Origin: Methanobacteriota archaeon
Lineage (GTDB): Archaea; Thermoplasmatota; Thermoplasmata; SG8-5; JACRNV01
DNA length: 46,064 nt
Assembly: GCA_016214785.1 (NCBI GenBank)
Contig: JACRNV010000015.1
Location: 1 to 46,064, forward strand
Direction: 5' to 3'
The stretch's first letter is position 1. Each line of letters opens with the position of its first letter. A program made the translations under genes and the position numbers. Of this stretch, positions 16,457 to 25,444 are shown piece by piece. The notes beneath the pieces are model-generated. The model ran no database searches, was not told the origin of the DNA, and saw nothing but the letters and a program-made list of their open reading frames with translations.

Positions 16457-17518
16457 ATGTATCCCCCTCCCCGCCTCGTGAAGCTCCTGCACTTCGACCG
16501 CAAGCACGGCGTCGTCAAGCTCCTGACGCACACCATGGACGACCTCTGGCACCTGTACAACCTGGTTCTGCATGGGGACATGGCCAGGGCCATGACCTTC
16601 CGCAGGGGCGAGGAGGCCGGCGACAAGCTCAGGCCAGAGCGCGCCGAGAAGAAGCGCATGCGGCTGGGCGTCAGGGTCGAGCGCGTCGAGTTCCACGAGT
16701 TCTCGGACACCCTGCGCGTGCATGGAGTCATAGAAGAAGGCCCCCAGGACGTCGGCCAGCACCACACCCTCACCATCGTCCCCGGGGACGACATCGAGGT
16801 GCAGAAGGCGTGGCGCGAGCTCGACCTGCAGCGCATCCGCGAGGCCGAGGACCAGACCGCCCAGCCCGTAATGGCATTCGCGGCCATTGACGACGACGAG
16901 GCCGTCATCGCCCTCCTGCGCCAGTACGGCGTGCAGGAGGTCGCGCGGGTGCAGTCGAACCGGGCAGGAAAGGACTACGAGCAGAAGGGGGACACGAAGG
17001 GCACGTTCCTCGCTGAAGTTCATACTAAGCTCGCTCAGAGCGGCGCTCAGGCCGAGGCCATCCTGATAATCGGCCCCGGGTTCGCGAAAGAGGACCTATA
17101 CGCTTTTATCAAAGAGAAGGACCAGGCCATGCTGCGCAGGTGCCACGTCATCAGCACGGGGCAGTCGGGCATGCAGGCCGTCCACGAGGTGCTGAAATCG
17201 GGAATCGGCGGCAAGGTCATAGGCGACAGCCGCGTGGGGCTGGAAACCACCCTTGTCGAAGAGCTCATGACGCGCATGGGCAAGGGGGGCGCCGTTACCT
17301 ATGGCCAGAAGGAGGTCGGTGACGCGCTGAAAGCCGGCGCGGTTGAGACCCTGTTGATTTCAGACAGCACGCTGCGCGAGAAGGGCTCGGAGCAGCTATT
17401 GCATCAGGCAGACCAGACGCGCTGCAAGGTCGTCGTCATCAGCACCGTGCACGAGGCCGGGAAGCGTCTCGAGGCTATAGGCGGTTGGGGTGCATTGCTG
17501 AGGTACAGGATGGAGTGA
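16457..17518 (+). CDS. pelA: pelota / aPelota mRNA surveillance factor
   Basis: 353-residue homologue of Dom34/pelota, the eRF1-like factor that enters the A site of stalled ribosomes and, with aEF1alpha/ABCE1, releases and splits them. The N-terminal Sm-like domain (KHGVVKLLTHTMDDLWHLYN) is followed by the eRF1 domain 2-like (FAAIDDDEAVIALL) and domain 3 (IGDSRVGLETTLVEELMTRM). No GGQ motif is present, as expected for pelota. ATG 16457 gives the family's usual length. It ends 3 bases before the stop of the convergent beta-helix gene. Confidence 0.95.
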   Translation: MYPPPRLVKLLHFDRKHGVVKLLTHTMDDLWHLYNLVLHGDMARAMTFRRGEEAGDKLRPERAEKKRMRLGVRVERVEFHEFSDTLRVHGVIEEGPQDVGQHHTLTIVPGDDIEVQKAWRELDLQRIREAEDQTAQPVMAFAAIDDDEAVIALLRQYGVQEVARVQSNRAGKDYEQKGDTKGTFLAEVHTKLAQSGAQAEAILIIGPGFAKEDLYAFIKEKDQAMLRRCHVISTGQSGMQAVHEVLKSGIGGKVIGDSRVGLETTLVEELMTRMGKGGAVTYGQKEVGDALKAGAVETLLISDSTLREKGSEQLLHQADQTRCKVVVISTVHEAGKRLEAIGGWGALLRYRME

Positions 17519-17521
17519 CCG

Positions 17522-20101
17522 CTACCAATTGACCGTCCATATCGAATCTGAATTTGCGTGTATCCAGTATCCCTCGCCGGGTCTCATGATGTACGATGGG
17601 GCGACGGTTCTGGTGCGGTAGGGCGCTGCGGGATCGAAGACCTCCACGATATCCGCGCTCGTCCCCCACAGGGCATCGGAGACCTTCACCGTGCTGTTCA
17701 GCGTCGGATAACCCACGAGGTTCCAACCTGCGCGCAGCGGGATCGAGGTTGTGTTAGCGACCGTACCGTTAACCTTAATGAAGCCGTCCCCGACTGCCGT
17801 CACGTATACCCAGGCCCCCATCGTTTGGTTGACAGTATTGAGATCGCTGAGCGAGGGCGACCAGCCAGTGTAGTATTGCCTCCATAGGTTCGACGGATTG
17901 AAGGCATCGTACCACTGCACCCTGTCCCATAGCGTGTCGCCGTCCCTGTCCGTAAGTACCGCTGGGAGCTGAGGCGAATACGGAATGAGCGGAATCGAGA
18001 TGAGGTTCCAGCCGGCGACGACGGGGATCATGAACGACGGCGGTTGAGGCGTTATAGGACTTCCGTTGTACGGGCTTATAAGGGGGTACTGATCCTGTGA
18101 GTCGGCGTCGATGATGAAGGGCGTGTCGCCGAAGCCATCTGAGCCGGGGATGTCCTGATTGGGGCCGGACATGACATCTGCGCCGGTGTAGTTGGACCAG
18201 TAGTTGCCGCCGGAGGGATAGGAGGAATTCCACATGTTGTCATTCTGGTTGTCATATGCCTGGTATGTATTGTTTATGAAATTATTATGATAGATTGAAT
18301 TAACATTCGATGCTAAGAGGTGGATGCCATACAGATAGTTGAAAGAAATGGTGTTATTTACGAGAACATTATTGTTTGACAAGGATAAATTGAAGCCTTC
18401 GTTATTGTTGGAGACCATGTTGTCAGTAACAGTATTGCCCGTAGAAAAGACAATACCAATACCGAAAAATGAATTAGCAGAGAAAGTGTTATTCGCAACG
18501 ACATTATAATTCGCCGCTAAATCTATGAATATCCCGTCGCCATTATTTATAACGGCATTGGCTTTGACTGTGTTGTAAGAAGATGTTCTGATGTATATCC
18601 CCTCCCAATCATTCGATGAAGCGTTATTGCTAGACACGTATCCATTCGATGCACTATAAAGAACCAGTCCGGAATTCCAATAATAATCGCCGGAAATTCC
18701 AGCAGCATGATGTAGATGACAGTTTCTTACCATGAAATAGGATGTCGTGTTCCCTACATAAACGCAACTTCCGTTCCCAGTCCCGTTGATGTCCCAGTTC
18801 TCTATGATATACGGGTTCCCCTGCGTCCCGTCCCCCGCGCTCACCCCGTTCTGCGGCGTGAACTCCGCATTGCTGTTTATGCGGATGGGCGGGCGCTGGA
18901 CGCGGCCGTCGATGAAGAGCTTCATCAAGGGGTAATTGTCCCTGGAATCTGCATCAATGAAATAGGGGGTATCGCCGATACCGTCCGCGCCTGGGATGTC
19001 CTGGTTGGGGCCGGACATGACATCGACGCCGGCGTAGTTGGACCAGTAGTTGCCGCCTCTCGGATAGGATGCGTTCCACAAATTGCCATTGCCATTGTCA
19101 TCACCCTGGCCTGTATTGTCAATGATATTGTTATTGTATAGTGAGTTGTCGCTTGAAGAAACAACATGGACGCCAAACGGGTTGTTTGAGGACACCGTGT
19201 TGTTGATTATAACGTTACCGCTCGACCCCTGAACATAGATGCCAGCGCCGTTCAATGATAAGAAGTTGTTCGAGACGAAGTTTCCGTTCGATGATGAGAG
19301 ATATACACCGCAATCTGGGTTCGAAGACACGGAGTTATTCATAATGGCATTGCCATTGGAATTAAGTAGAGAGATGCCCTCGATGGCGTTCGATGCAGAG
19401 GTGCAGTTTGAGACGCTGTTGTTACTTGAACTGCTCAAATAGATTCCATAGTATGATGTTGAATTGGCAATGTTGTTTGATGCAATATTGTAATTCGAAC
19501 CGCTTACGAAGTAAAGCCCCCCGAAATTATTCGAGCAGTTGTTGCCGATCACAGTGTTGTTAGAAGAGGACTTTATATAGACGCCGCCGTCGATGTTTTG
19601 GACGACTGTATTGTTGGTGAACGCGTTATGCGATGCCTGATTCGTATATATTCCCTCGATGTTGTACTTTACCGTGTTGTTGGAAATCGAACCGTTCTGT
19701 GAATTGTACAAGGCCAAGCCAGAATACGTAAAGAAAGGCTCATTGATGGACCCAGATGCGCTGTGGAGGTAGCAATTCCTAATCGTGAAGAATGATGTCG
19801 AGTTTCCGATGTATATGCAACCCGTGTATCCATTCCCGTTGATATCGTAGTTCTCTATGTTATACGGGTTTCCCGCTATCCCGCTTCCGTTCCACCCCTC
19901 GCTCGCCGCTTTCGCCGCGAACTCCGCGTTCGAGTTTATCCTTATCGGCGCGTGGGATATATAGTTCGTGGGCAGCGAAGGCTGTGACGCCTTGGCGCCT
20001 TCGTCAGCGTGCTGGCCGACCATGAAAAACGCGGTCAGCATCACCAGTATCCCAACCGTTATCGCCGCGCACTTCCCAGTTATGCTGCCCACGCTTAGCA
20101 C
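17522..20101 (-). CDS. secreted double beta-helix surface protein
   Basis: 859-residue exported protein. The signal peptide is about residues 1-36 (hydrophobic ITVGILVMLTAFFMVG). It then has two copies of one module: an entry motif (APIRINSNAEF ... ENYDING), a right-handed beta-helix rich in NNT/NNS turns, and an exit motif GGNYWSNYxGxDVMSGPNQ with DSxDxYPL. Modules cover about 47-400 and 405-685. The last 170 residues hold two copies of a domain starting AGWNLISIP / AGWNLVGYP and ending in GEGYW. GTG 20101 lies about 30 bases after a TATA-like ataatata. Related to the proteins at 560 and 34482. Likely a cell-surface polysaccharide-binding or lyase-like protein; no catalytic residues recognised. 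Confidence 0.85.
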   Translation of the reverse strand: MLSVGSITGKCAAITVGILVMLTAFFMVGQHADEGAKASQPSLPTNYISHAPIRINSNAEFAAKAASEGWNGSGIAGNPYNIENYDINGNGYTGCIYIGNSTSFFTIRNCYLHSASGSINEPFFTYSGLALYNSQNGSISNNTVKYNIEGIYTNQASHNAFTNNTVVQNIDGGVYIKSSSNNTVIGNNCSNNFGGLYFVSGSNYNIASNNIANSTSYYGIYLSSSSNNSVSNCTSASNAIEGISLLNSNGNAIMNNSVSSNPDCGVYLSSSNGNFVSNNFLSLNGAGIYVQGSSGNVIINNTVSSNNPFGVHVVSSSDNSLYNNNIIDNTGQGDDNGNGNLWNASYPRGGNYWSNYAGVDVMSGPNQDIPGADGIGDTPYFIDADSRDNYPLMKLFIDGRVQRPPIRINSNAEFTPQNGVSAGDGTQGNPYIIENWDINGTGNGSCVYVGNTTSYFMVRNCHLHHAAGISGDYYWNSGLVLYSASNGYVSSNNASSNDWEGIYIRTSSYNTVKANAVINNGDGIFIDLAANYNVVANNTFSANSFFGIGIVFSTGNTVTDNMVSNNNEGFNLSLSNNNVLVNNTISFNYLYGIHLLASNVNSIYHNNFINNTYQAYDNQNDNMWNSSYPSGGNYWSNYTGADVMSGPNQDIPGSDGFGDTPFIIDADSQDQYPLISPYNGSPITPQPPSFMIPVVAGWNLISIPLIPYSPQLPAVLTDRDGDTLWDRVQWYDAFNPSNLWRQYYTGWSPSLSDLNTVNQTMGAWVYVTAVGDGFIKVNGTVANTTSIPLRAGWNLVGYPTLNSTVKVSDALWGTSADIVEVFDPAAPYRTRTVAPSYIMRPGEGYWIHANSDSIWTVNW

Positions 20102-20167
20102 CTGTGCAATGTCTATGCACGGCGTGGTATATTATCCTTTCGCGGTTCTATCCGTAGAAAAATAGGG

Positions 20168-20740
20168 TTACGCCCTCCCCTTCGACTCCCCCTTGGCCAA
20201 CGCAGTGGCAATCAAGTGCGCTATCCTCAGCGGCTCGGGGAGCGCGCCCCGAACGACAGAAAGCCTGATTATCTCCTCGGCTTCCTTGAAATCGATGCCA
20301 GCAACATCGACGTAGATTGGCTTGTGGCCGGTATCCAATTCTCGGGGCTTGCGCCTGGCGACTATCTCCCACCTCTCCTCCCAGTCTTCGAAGTTGGCGC
20401 GCAGCGCCTCCTTCACCGATCCCATGTCAGGCGGCTCGCGCGTGACCGTCGCGACGGACAATCCAGTTTCTTCGTTCAATCTATCGATGTCGATGATATT
20501 GAAGCCGCCGAGGGCGATCCCATCGAGCAAGATGAGCTTCACCTGCTCCTTGTAGCGCGAGCCGTTGACCATCTTGGCTATTACAGAGGTCGCGCCCCTG
20601 CCGTCCACGGCGACCTCGCTTTTCATCACGGCTTCGATGTACGACGGCAGGCGCACGACAACGCCCACGACGTGGCAGTGCTTGTCCGAGAAGGTGAAAG
20701 GCCCGTCGTCGATCGCCAGCACCCGTATCTGGGGCTTCAA
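20168..20740 (-). CDS. DUF99 family protein (endonuclease V-like fold)
   Basis: 190 residues. The opening RVLAIDDGPF and the central KLILLDGIALGGFNIIDID are hallmarks of the archaeal DUF99 family, related in fold to endonuclease V. The C-terminal EPLRIAHLIATALAKGESKGRA is also typical. The nuclease activity of the family is not established. It starts with TTG 20740, 4 bases after the pth2 stop, with ggtgag overlapping it, so it is the last gene of a pth2-containing operon. Confidence 0.85.
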   Translation of the reverse strand: MKPQIRVLAIDDGPFTFSDKHCHVVGVVVRLPSYIEAVMKSEVAVDGRGATSVIAKMVNGSRYKEQVKLILLDGIALGGFNIIDIDRLNEETGLSVATVTREPPDMGSVKEALRANFEDWEERWEIVARRKPRELDTGHKPIYVDVAGIDFKEAEEIIRLSVVRGALPEPLRIAHLIATALAKGESKGRA

Positions 20741-20744
20741 GCGC

Positions 20745-21110
20745 TCACCACAGCGGGAGGCTGCCTGTGACCCGGTCGATGTCTGGACCCTTTGCCGGGC
20801 CGATGCCGAGGCAGGTAACTGTGCCGGACGGGATTTCGGTGAGCCCCGCGTCGGTTATGAGCGAGGTCGTCAGCCCCATCGACCTGGCTTTGGTATCGAG
20901 TTTGTGAAGCTCCTGCTCCGAGCCGCACCTGAGGACGACCTTCCTCTGCCCCTCGTCGAACCAGTCCCTGAAGCCCCGCGGGTCGTGCTTCTGCGCGGCC
21001 AGCGAGCACGAGACGGCGGCGTGGGAGACCTGGGCGGCCATCTTTCCCTGGCTGATCTTGATGTCCTCGCGCACCACCACAACGAGCTTGTGCTCGAAGC
21101 TACCCTTCAA
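20745..21110 (-). CDS. pth2: peptidyl-tRNA hydrolase, archaeal Pth2 type
   Basis: 121-residue enzyme that frees tRNA from peptidyl-tRNA that has dropped off the ribosome. Family motifs are KLVVVVREDIKISQGKMAAQ with the KxxxGKxAAQ active-site pattern, SHAAV, and the C-terminal TCLGIGPAKGPDIDRVTG. The start is TTG 21110, inside the end of the preceding gene, with ggagggg upstream; the N terminus MKGSFEHKLVV has usual length. Operon order is DUF1616-like, pth2, DUF99. Confidence 0.95.
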   Translation of the reverse strand: MKGSFEHKLVVVVREDIKISQGKMAAQVSHAAVSCSLAAQKHDPRGFRDWFDEGQRKVVLRCGSEQELHKLDTKARSMGLTTSLITDAGLTEIPSGTVTCLGIGPAKGPDIDRVTGSLPLW

Positions 21111-21690
21111 GCCATTCCCCTCCCGTCAGCCTGGAAAGCTCCCGGTCGAGCCTCTCTAGCTCTTCCAGCGCCCTCGCCTTCTTCGCGACGAAGCGCTGGC
21201 GCTTCTCCCCGATGTGCATCTGAATCTTGCGCTCGTATGCCACCACGTCCTTTGAGAGCTTTTGGCGCTTCGCCGACAGCTCCTCTATCTTGAAGGTCGT
21301 GTCGGGGTTGGCCTGCGGCGGGTGGAACGAGCGTGGATCTGGCTTGGGCGCCCTGCCGAGCCTGGGATGGATCCTGCGCATCCAGGGGTAGGCGCCCCTG
21401 AACCAGCCGATGCCGAAGAAAGCCAATGAGACGGAGACGAGGGCCGCCCATAGGTAGGGCGCGTCCAGGTAGCCCAGGCCAGTCGCGGTGTTCGTCCCGA
21501 GCGCGTTGAGGCCGAAGCTGACGAGGATTGCCATGACCATGCTGAGGCCGATGCCGAAGGTAATTCGATAGAGAAGGTCCATCTCGGCGTCGAGGGCGTT
21601 CCGGCGCGGGAAGATGGCGTTCATCATCAGGTACCCTGGCACGAAGAAGGTCATCAGGAGCCCGGCAACGACTTGAAGGGGATTGGCCAC
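21100..21690 (-). CDS. DUF1616-like membrane protein with a C-terminal coiled coil
   Basis: 196 residues. Three hydrophobic helices: about 5-25 (VVAGLLMTFFVPGYLMMNAI), 42-65 and 75-97. The FFVPGYLMMNAIFP segment matches the start of DUF1616 membrane proteins. Residues 130-190 are a charged coiled coil (KIEELSAKRQKLSKDVVAYE). The GTG start at 21690 is the only good option. It overlaps pth2 by 11 bases. Function is unknown. Confidence 0.7.
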   Translation of the reverse strand: MANPLQVVAGLLMTFFVPGYLMMNAIFPRRNALDAEMDLLYRITFGIGLSMVMAILVSFGLNALGTNTATGLGYLDAPYLWAALVSVSLAFFGIGWFRGAYPWMRRIHPRLGRAPKPDPRSFHPPQANPDTTFKIEELSAKRQKLSKDVVAYERKIQMHIGEKRQRFVAKKARALEELERLDRELSRLTGGEWLEG

Positions 21691-21763
21691 GAAGATGGTA
21701 TCTGTTCATGCTGAAAAAGGTTTTTGGTCAGTAACGGGAGTCACATCGACTGACTTTCCTTTG

Positions 21764-22156
21764 CTACCTTAAAATCCATGGGAGGAATAAAAGGAATACG
21801 CCAATCGCGACGCAGAAGAGCATCATGAAGAACTGCTGCTGGCGCCTTTCCAACCGCCCTTCAACAATCGCCTTCTGATACTTACCATTCAGTGCGAATA
21901 ATAGATTCCCTGCGTAGGCATTCTCCGCCACCCCCATTCCCAAGAATCCGCCAACGATTATAAAAAACGCACCTGAGTAGAATGTGAAGTCCCTCATTGT
22001 TGGGCCGAACTCGACTCCTGCATTAAGTGAATAGCAATAGGCTGCAATCGCAACGACGATCAGCGTCATTACGATTAATGTAATGGCGTTTCTGCCGGCC
22101 TTTAGGATGGGCTCCCGGAGCATGGAATATGGATGGGCAAGGTAGTATTTCAACAT
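21764..22156 (-). CDS. small membrane protein
   Basis: 130 residues with three predicted transmembrane helices: about 25-45 (ITLIVMTLIVVAIAAYCYSL), 58-82 and 109-129. The C terminus ends in LPWILR. Not recognised. It is slightly less GC-rich than its neighbours. It is transcribed away from the FKBP gene; the two starts are about 130 bases apart. Confidence 0.65.
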   Translation of the reverse strand: MLKYYLAHPYSMLREPILKAGRNAITLIVMTLIVVAIAAYCYSLNAGVEFGPTMRDFTFYSGAFFIIVGGFLGMGVAENAYAGNLLFALNGKYQKAIVEGRLERRQQQFFMMLFCVAIGVFLLFLPWILR

Positions 22157-22251
22157 GGTTTGGGATGTCCCTGGGATTTCCTACGTTTTGGTACGATTTG
22201 AAACGGTTGAATGGGCCCCTCGGTATCAGTGCGCAAACTTTAATATCGCTA

Positions 22252-22259
22252 TTTATATG
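22252..22259 (+). promoter_or_regulatory. TATA box of the FKBP gene
   Basis: tttatatg at 22252-22259 lies about 33 bases before ATG 22285, the expected distance for a leaderless archaeal mRNA. It supports the short start. Confidence 0.55.
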
Positions 22260-22284
22260 GCCGCCCACGCAGGCAGTGATTGTA

Positions 22285-23157
22285 ATGGCAAAGGCTCACG
22301 ACGACGCTAAGAAGGAAGACGCCCCGAAGGCCGAGGGGAGCGCACCGGCGAAGGAGCAGGCACTAGGGCCGGCGGTCAGGAACGGGGACGTCATCAGGCT
22401 CGATTTCGATGCATGGAGGCTCGACCCCGACGGGGAGCACCTATTCGACACCACCAACGAGGCGAGCGCCAAGGAAGCGGAGATTTCCAAGGACGGCGTC
22501 AAGTACAGCCCTGTCCCCATGGTCGTTGGCGTGGCGCGCGTGTTCGCTGGCCTTGACAAAGCCCTTGCCGGCGCGAAGGTCGGCGAGGAGAAGACGATCA
22601 TCCTGGACCCGCTCGAGGGCGCGGGCGCCAAGGAGCCGACGAACTACAAATACTTCCCGTTCAGGGAGTTCGAGAAGCGCAAGATAGACATCGAGATGGG
22701 GAAGGAAGTGGTCATAGACAACAAGGTCGGCTACATCACCGCCATCACCGCCGGCAGGGTCAAGGTGGACTTCAACAAGCCACTGGCCGGGAAGAAGCTT
22801 AAGTACAAGTTCAAGGTCGCGGCTGTTTTGGACAAGATCGAGGAGAAGGTCCCGGCCGTCATAGAGATGGACTACGGCACCTCAGAGGGCTTCGAGGTCA
22901 GGAAGGACGGGGATTGCGGCGTAGAAATCGTTCTCCCGGATCTGTGCAAGTATGACAACAAGTGGGTGCTGGCGCGCTTCAGGATAGTCTCGGACCTGCG
23001 CGAGTACCTGAACCTTGCGAGCATAAAGTTCATCGAGATATACGTGAAGAAGGAAGAGAAGAAAGAGCACGCGGCAGACTGCAAGGACCCGGAGTGCAAA
23101 GACGCGATCCATGAACACGCTGGTCATGACCACATCGGCAATGACCATAAGCACTGA
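22285..23157 (+). CDS. long FKBP-type peptidyl-prolyl isomerase with a Cys/His-rich tail
   Basis: 290-residue archaeal long FKBP, a cytosolic foldase. An acidic/Ala linker (1-35) is followed by the FKBP domain (NGDVIRLDFDAW, VVGVARVFAGLDKALAGAKVGEE) with an inserted IF chaperone flap (PTNYKYFPFREFEKRKI ... GYITAITAGRVKVDFN) as in SlyD-like proteins. A C-terminal domain of about 110 residues is found in archaeal long forms. The last 25 residues hold two Cys and six His (DCKDPECKDAIHEHAGHDH), a likely metal-binding tail comparable to that of SlyD. ATG 22285 is fixed by the TATA box at 22252. Confidence 0.9.
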   Translation: MAKAHDDAKKEDAPKAEGSAPAKEQALGPAVRNGDVIRLDFDAWRLDPDGEHLFDTTNEASAKEAEISKDGVKYSPVPMVVGVARVFAGLDKALAGAKVGEEKTIILDPLEGAGAKEPTNYKYFPFREFEKRKIDIEMGKEVVIDNKVGYITAITAGRVKVDFNKPLAGKKLKYKFKVAAVLDKIEEKVPAVIEMDYGTSEGFEVRKDGDCGVEIVLPDLCKYDNKWVLARFRIVSDLREYLNLASIKFIEIYVKKEEKKEHAADCKDPECKDAIHEHAGHDHIGNDHKH

Positions 23158-23320
23158 GATTCCGACGAAAATTGCAACGTGTAATGGTTACAACCGTTTA
23201 AATTCCCTCTTCGCGAAGGCTCAAGTTTCAAGGAATGAGCGTGATTAGGGAGTTGAGGGGCCAACCTCTCAGGATCGCTTCAGGCTAAGCTTGATATCCA
23301 CAGGAGCATTTGTTGGCTCG

Positions 23321-25444
23321 ATGTCCACCTCCCCGCTCGACGGGCTCTTCAACCCGCGCTCCATCGCCGTCATCGGCGCATCCTCCAACGAGGCCAAGAT
23401 AGGGCATTTCATTCTGAGGAACATCATCAGGAACGGCTATAAGGGGGCGCTCTACCCAGTCAACAACAAAGAGAAGTGCATCCTCGGGATGAAGGCCTAC
23501 CCATCCGTCGCCGACGTCCCCGGAGACGTTGACTTGGCCGTTATCGTCATTCCAGCGCAGTTCGTCGCAGGCGTCCTCGAGGAGTGCGGGAAGAAGGGCG
23601 TGCGCTTCGCCGTCATCATCACCTCCGGCTTCAAGGAGATAGGCAACAGGGAAGGGGAGGCCGCGCTCATCGCGATAGCGAAGAAGCACGGCATGCGCAT
23701 CCTCGGCCCGAACGTCTTCGGGCTGTACTCGATGTCATCGAGCCTGAACTGCACCTTCGGCCCCTCCCTCGTAGAGAAGGGCTCGATTGGCCTCATCACC
23801 CAAAGCGGCGCGCTCGGCATCGCGCTGATGGGCCGCACAGCGGAAGAGAGGCTTGGCCTGTCGTGCATCATATCCGTCGGGAACAAGGCCGACATCTCGG
23901 AGGCCGAGCTCGTGCAGCACCTCGGCCAGGACCCGGCCACGAAGGCCATCCTCATCTACATCGAGGGCACGAAGAGCGGCAGGGCGCTCATGGATGCGGC
24001 GAGGGAGGTCGTCCCGAAGAAGCCCGTCGTCGTCATCAAGGCCGGCAGCTCCGTGCGCGGCTCGCGCGCCGCCGCATCTCACACCGGCTCCCTTGCGGGC
24101 TCGGACGCTGTATTCGATGCCGCGTTCAGGCAGTGCGGGATCCTGAGGGCGCAGGACATCGACGAAGCCTTCCACTGGGTAAGGGTGCTCTCCACGCAGC
24201 CGCTGCCCAGGGGGGACGGGACTGTGATAATCACGAACGGCGGCGGGATAGGCGTCATGGCCACGGACGAGTGCGAGCGCAGGGGCGTCGCCCTCCTCAA
24301 CGCGCCTGCCTACACCGCCGAGATGTTCAAGGGCTGCATGCCGGCCTTCGGGAGCGCTGCGAACCCGGTCGACCTCACAGGGCAAGCCACGGACGTCGAT
24401 TACGAAAGGGCGCTGTCCCTCGCTTTGAACGACAAGGGGAAGATCGACGCCGTCGTGGGGCTCTTCTGCGAGACGGCGACCACGGACGCCGACGCCCTCG
24501 GGCGCAGGCTCATCAACCTCATGCGCAACGACCAGAGCGGAAAGCCCGTCGTCTTCTCGTTCGTCGGGGGGAAGGCCATCAACAGGACGTCGGACATGCT
24601 GAACGCCGCGGGCTACCCGGTCTACATGACGCCGGAGGGCGCGATATCCGCGCTGGCGGCACTTTACTGCAGGAAGAAGTTCACAGAGGCGCCGCCGGAG
24701 GAGCCCTGCAGGCCGACCTTCGACGCCAAGGCCATCAGGAAGGCGCTGGGCTCCGCGCGCCTCGCCGGCCGGACCCAGCTCATAGAGCCAGAGGTGCGCG
24801 CTATAATCCAGGCCATGGGGTTGGAGATGCCAAAGACGAGGCTCTGCAAGACCGCGGCGGAATGCCAGGCGGCTGCGAAGGAGATAGGCTATCCCGTGGT
24901 CATGAAGGTCGTTTCCTCGCAGATAATCCACAAGACCGAGGCCGGCGGCGTGATGCTCGACATCGGTGACTCGCTCGAGGTCGCGATAGCGTACGAGGCG
25001 ATAACCGCGAGCTGCAGGCAGCGCTACCCGACGGCGCGCATCGACGGCATCACTGTCAGCGAGATGGTCAAGGGCGGCTCCGAGACCATCGTGGGCGCGA
25101 CCCGCGACCCTTCCTTCGGCCCGGTCATCATGTTCGGCTTCGGAGGGATATACGTGGAAGTCCTCAAGGACGTGGCCTTTCGCGTCGCGCCAGCGACCGA
25201 GGGGATGGCCAGGCAGATGATAGGGGAGCTCAGGTCGGCGCCCATGCTCTTCGGCGCGAGAGGGGAGAGGCCCAAGGACGTCGACAGGGCCATCGAGGCG
25301 ATATGCTCGCTCTCACACCTCGTCGAGCATTTCCCGGAGATCCTGGAGATGGACCTGAACCCGCTCATCGTCATGGAGCGGGGTATGGGATGCAAAGTTT
25401 TAGATTCAAGGATAACGCTAAGGGGAGATGATGAGAATGGGTAA
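23321..25444 (+). CDS. ADP-forming acyl-CoA (acetyl-CoA) synthetase, fused alpha-beta
   Basis: 707 residues. Converts acyl-CoA, ADP and phosphate to the acid, CoA and ATP, giving substrate-level phosphorylation in archaea that ferment peptides or sugars. The alpha part starts with a CoA-binding domain (NPRSIAVIGAS), then succinyl-CoA ligase-like domains. The phospho-histidine is His254 in AASHTGSLAG. The beta part (about 475-707) is an ATP-grasp domain (GYPVVMKVVSSQIIHKTEAG ... EMDLNPLIV). Some archaea encode the two parts separately; here they are fused. ATG 23321 is chosen over a TTG at 23291. A TATA-like gtttaaatt at 23198 implies a leader of roughly 100 bases. Confidence 0.92.
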   Translation: MSTSPLDGLFNPRSIAVIGASSNEAKIGHFILRNIIRNGYKGALYPVNNKEKCILGMKAYPSVADVPGDVDLAVIVIPAQFVAGVLEECGKKGVRFAVIITSGFKEIGNREGEAALIAIAKKHGMRILGPNVFGLYSMSSSLNCTFGPSLVEKGSIGLITQSGALGIALMGRTAEERLGLSCIISVGNKADISEAELVQHLGQDPATKAILIYIEGTKSGRALMDAAREVVPKKPVVVIKAGSSVRGSRAAASHTGSLAGSDAVFDAAFRQCGILRAQDIDEAFHWVRVLSTQPLPRGDGTVIITNGGGIGVMATDECERRGVALLNAPAYTAEMFKGCMPAFGSAANPVDLTGQATDVDYERALSLALNDKGKIDAVVGLFCETATTDADALGRRLINLMRNDQSGKPVVFSFVGGKAINRTSDMLNAAGYPVYMTPEGAISALAALYCRKKFTEAPPEEPCRPTFDAKAIRKALGSARLAGRTQLIEPEVRAIIQAMGLEMPKTRLCKTAAECQAAAKEIGYPVVMKVVSSQIIHKTEAGGVMLDIGDSLEVAIAYEAITASCRQRYPTARIDGITVSEMVKGGSETIVGATRDPSFGPVIMFGFGGIYVEVLKDVAFRVAPATEGMARQMIGELRSAPMLFGARGERPKDVDRAIEAICSLSHLVEHFPEILEMDLNPLIVMERGMGCKVLDSRITLRGDDENG

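Noticed and set aside
23735-24931. 398-codon reverse open frame inside the ADP-forming synthetase
   Set aside because: Antisense to a conserved enzyme; long antisense frames are expected at this GC content.
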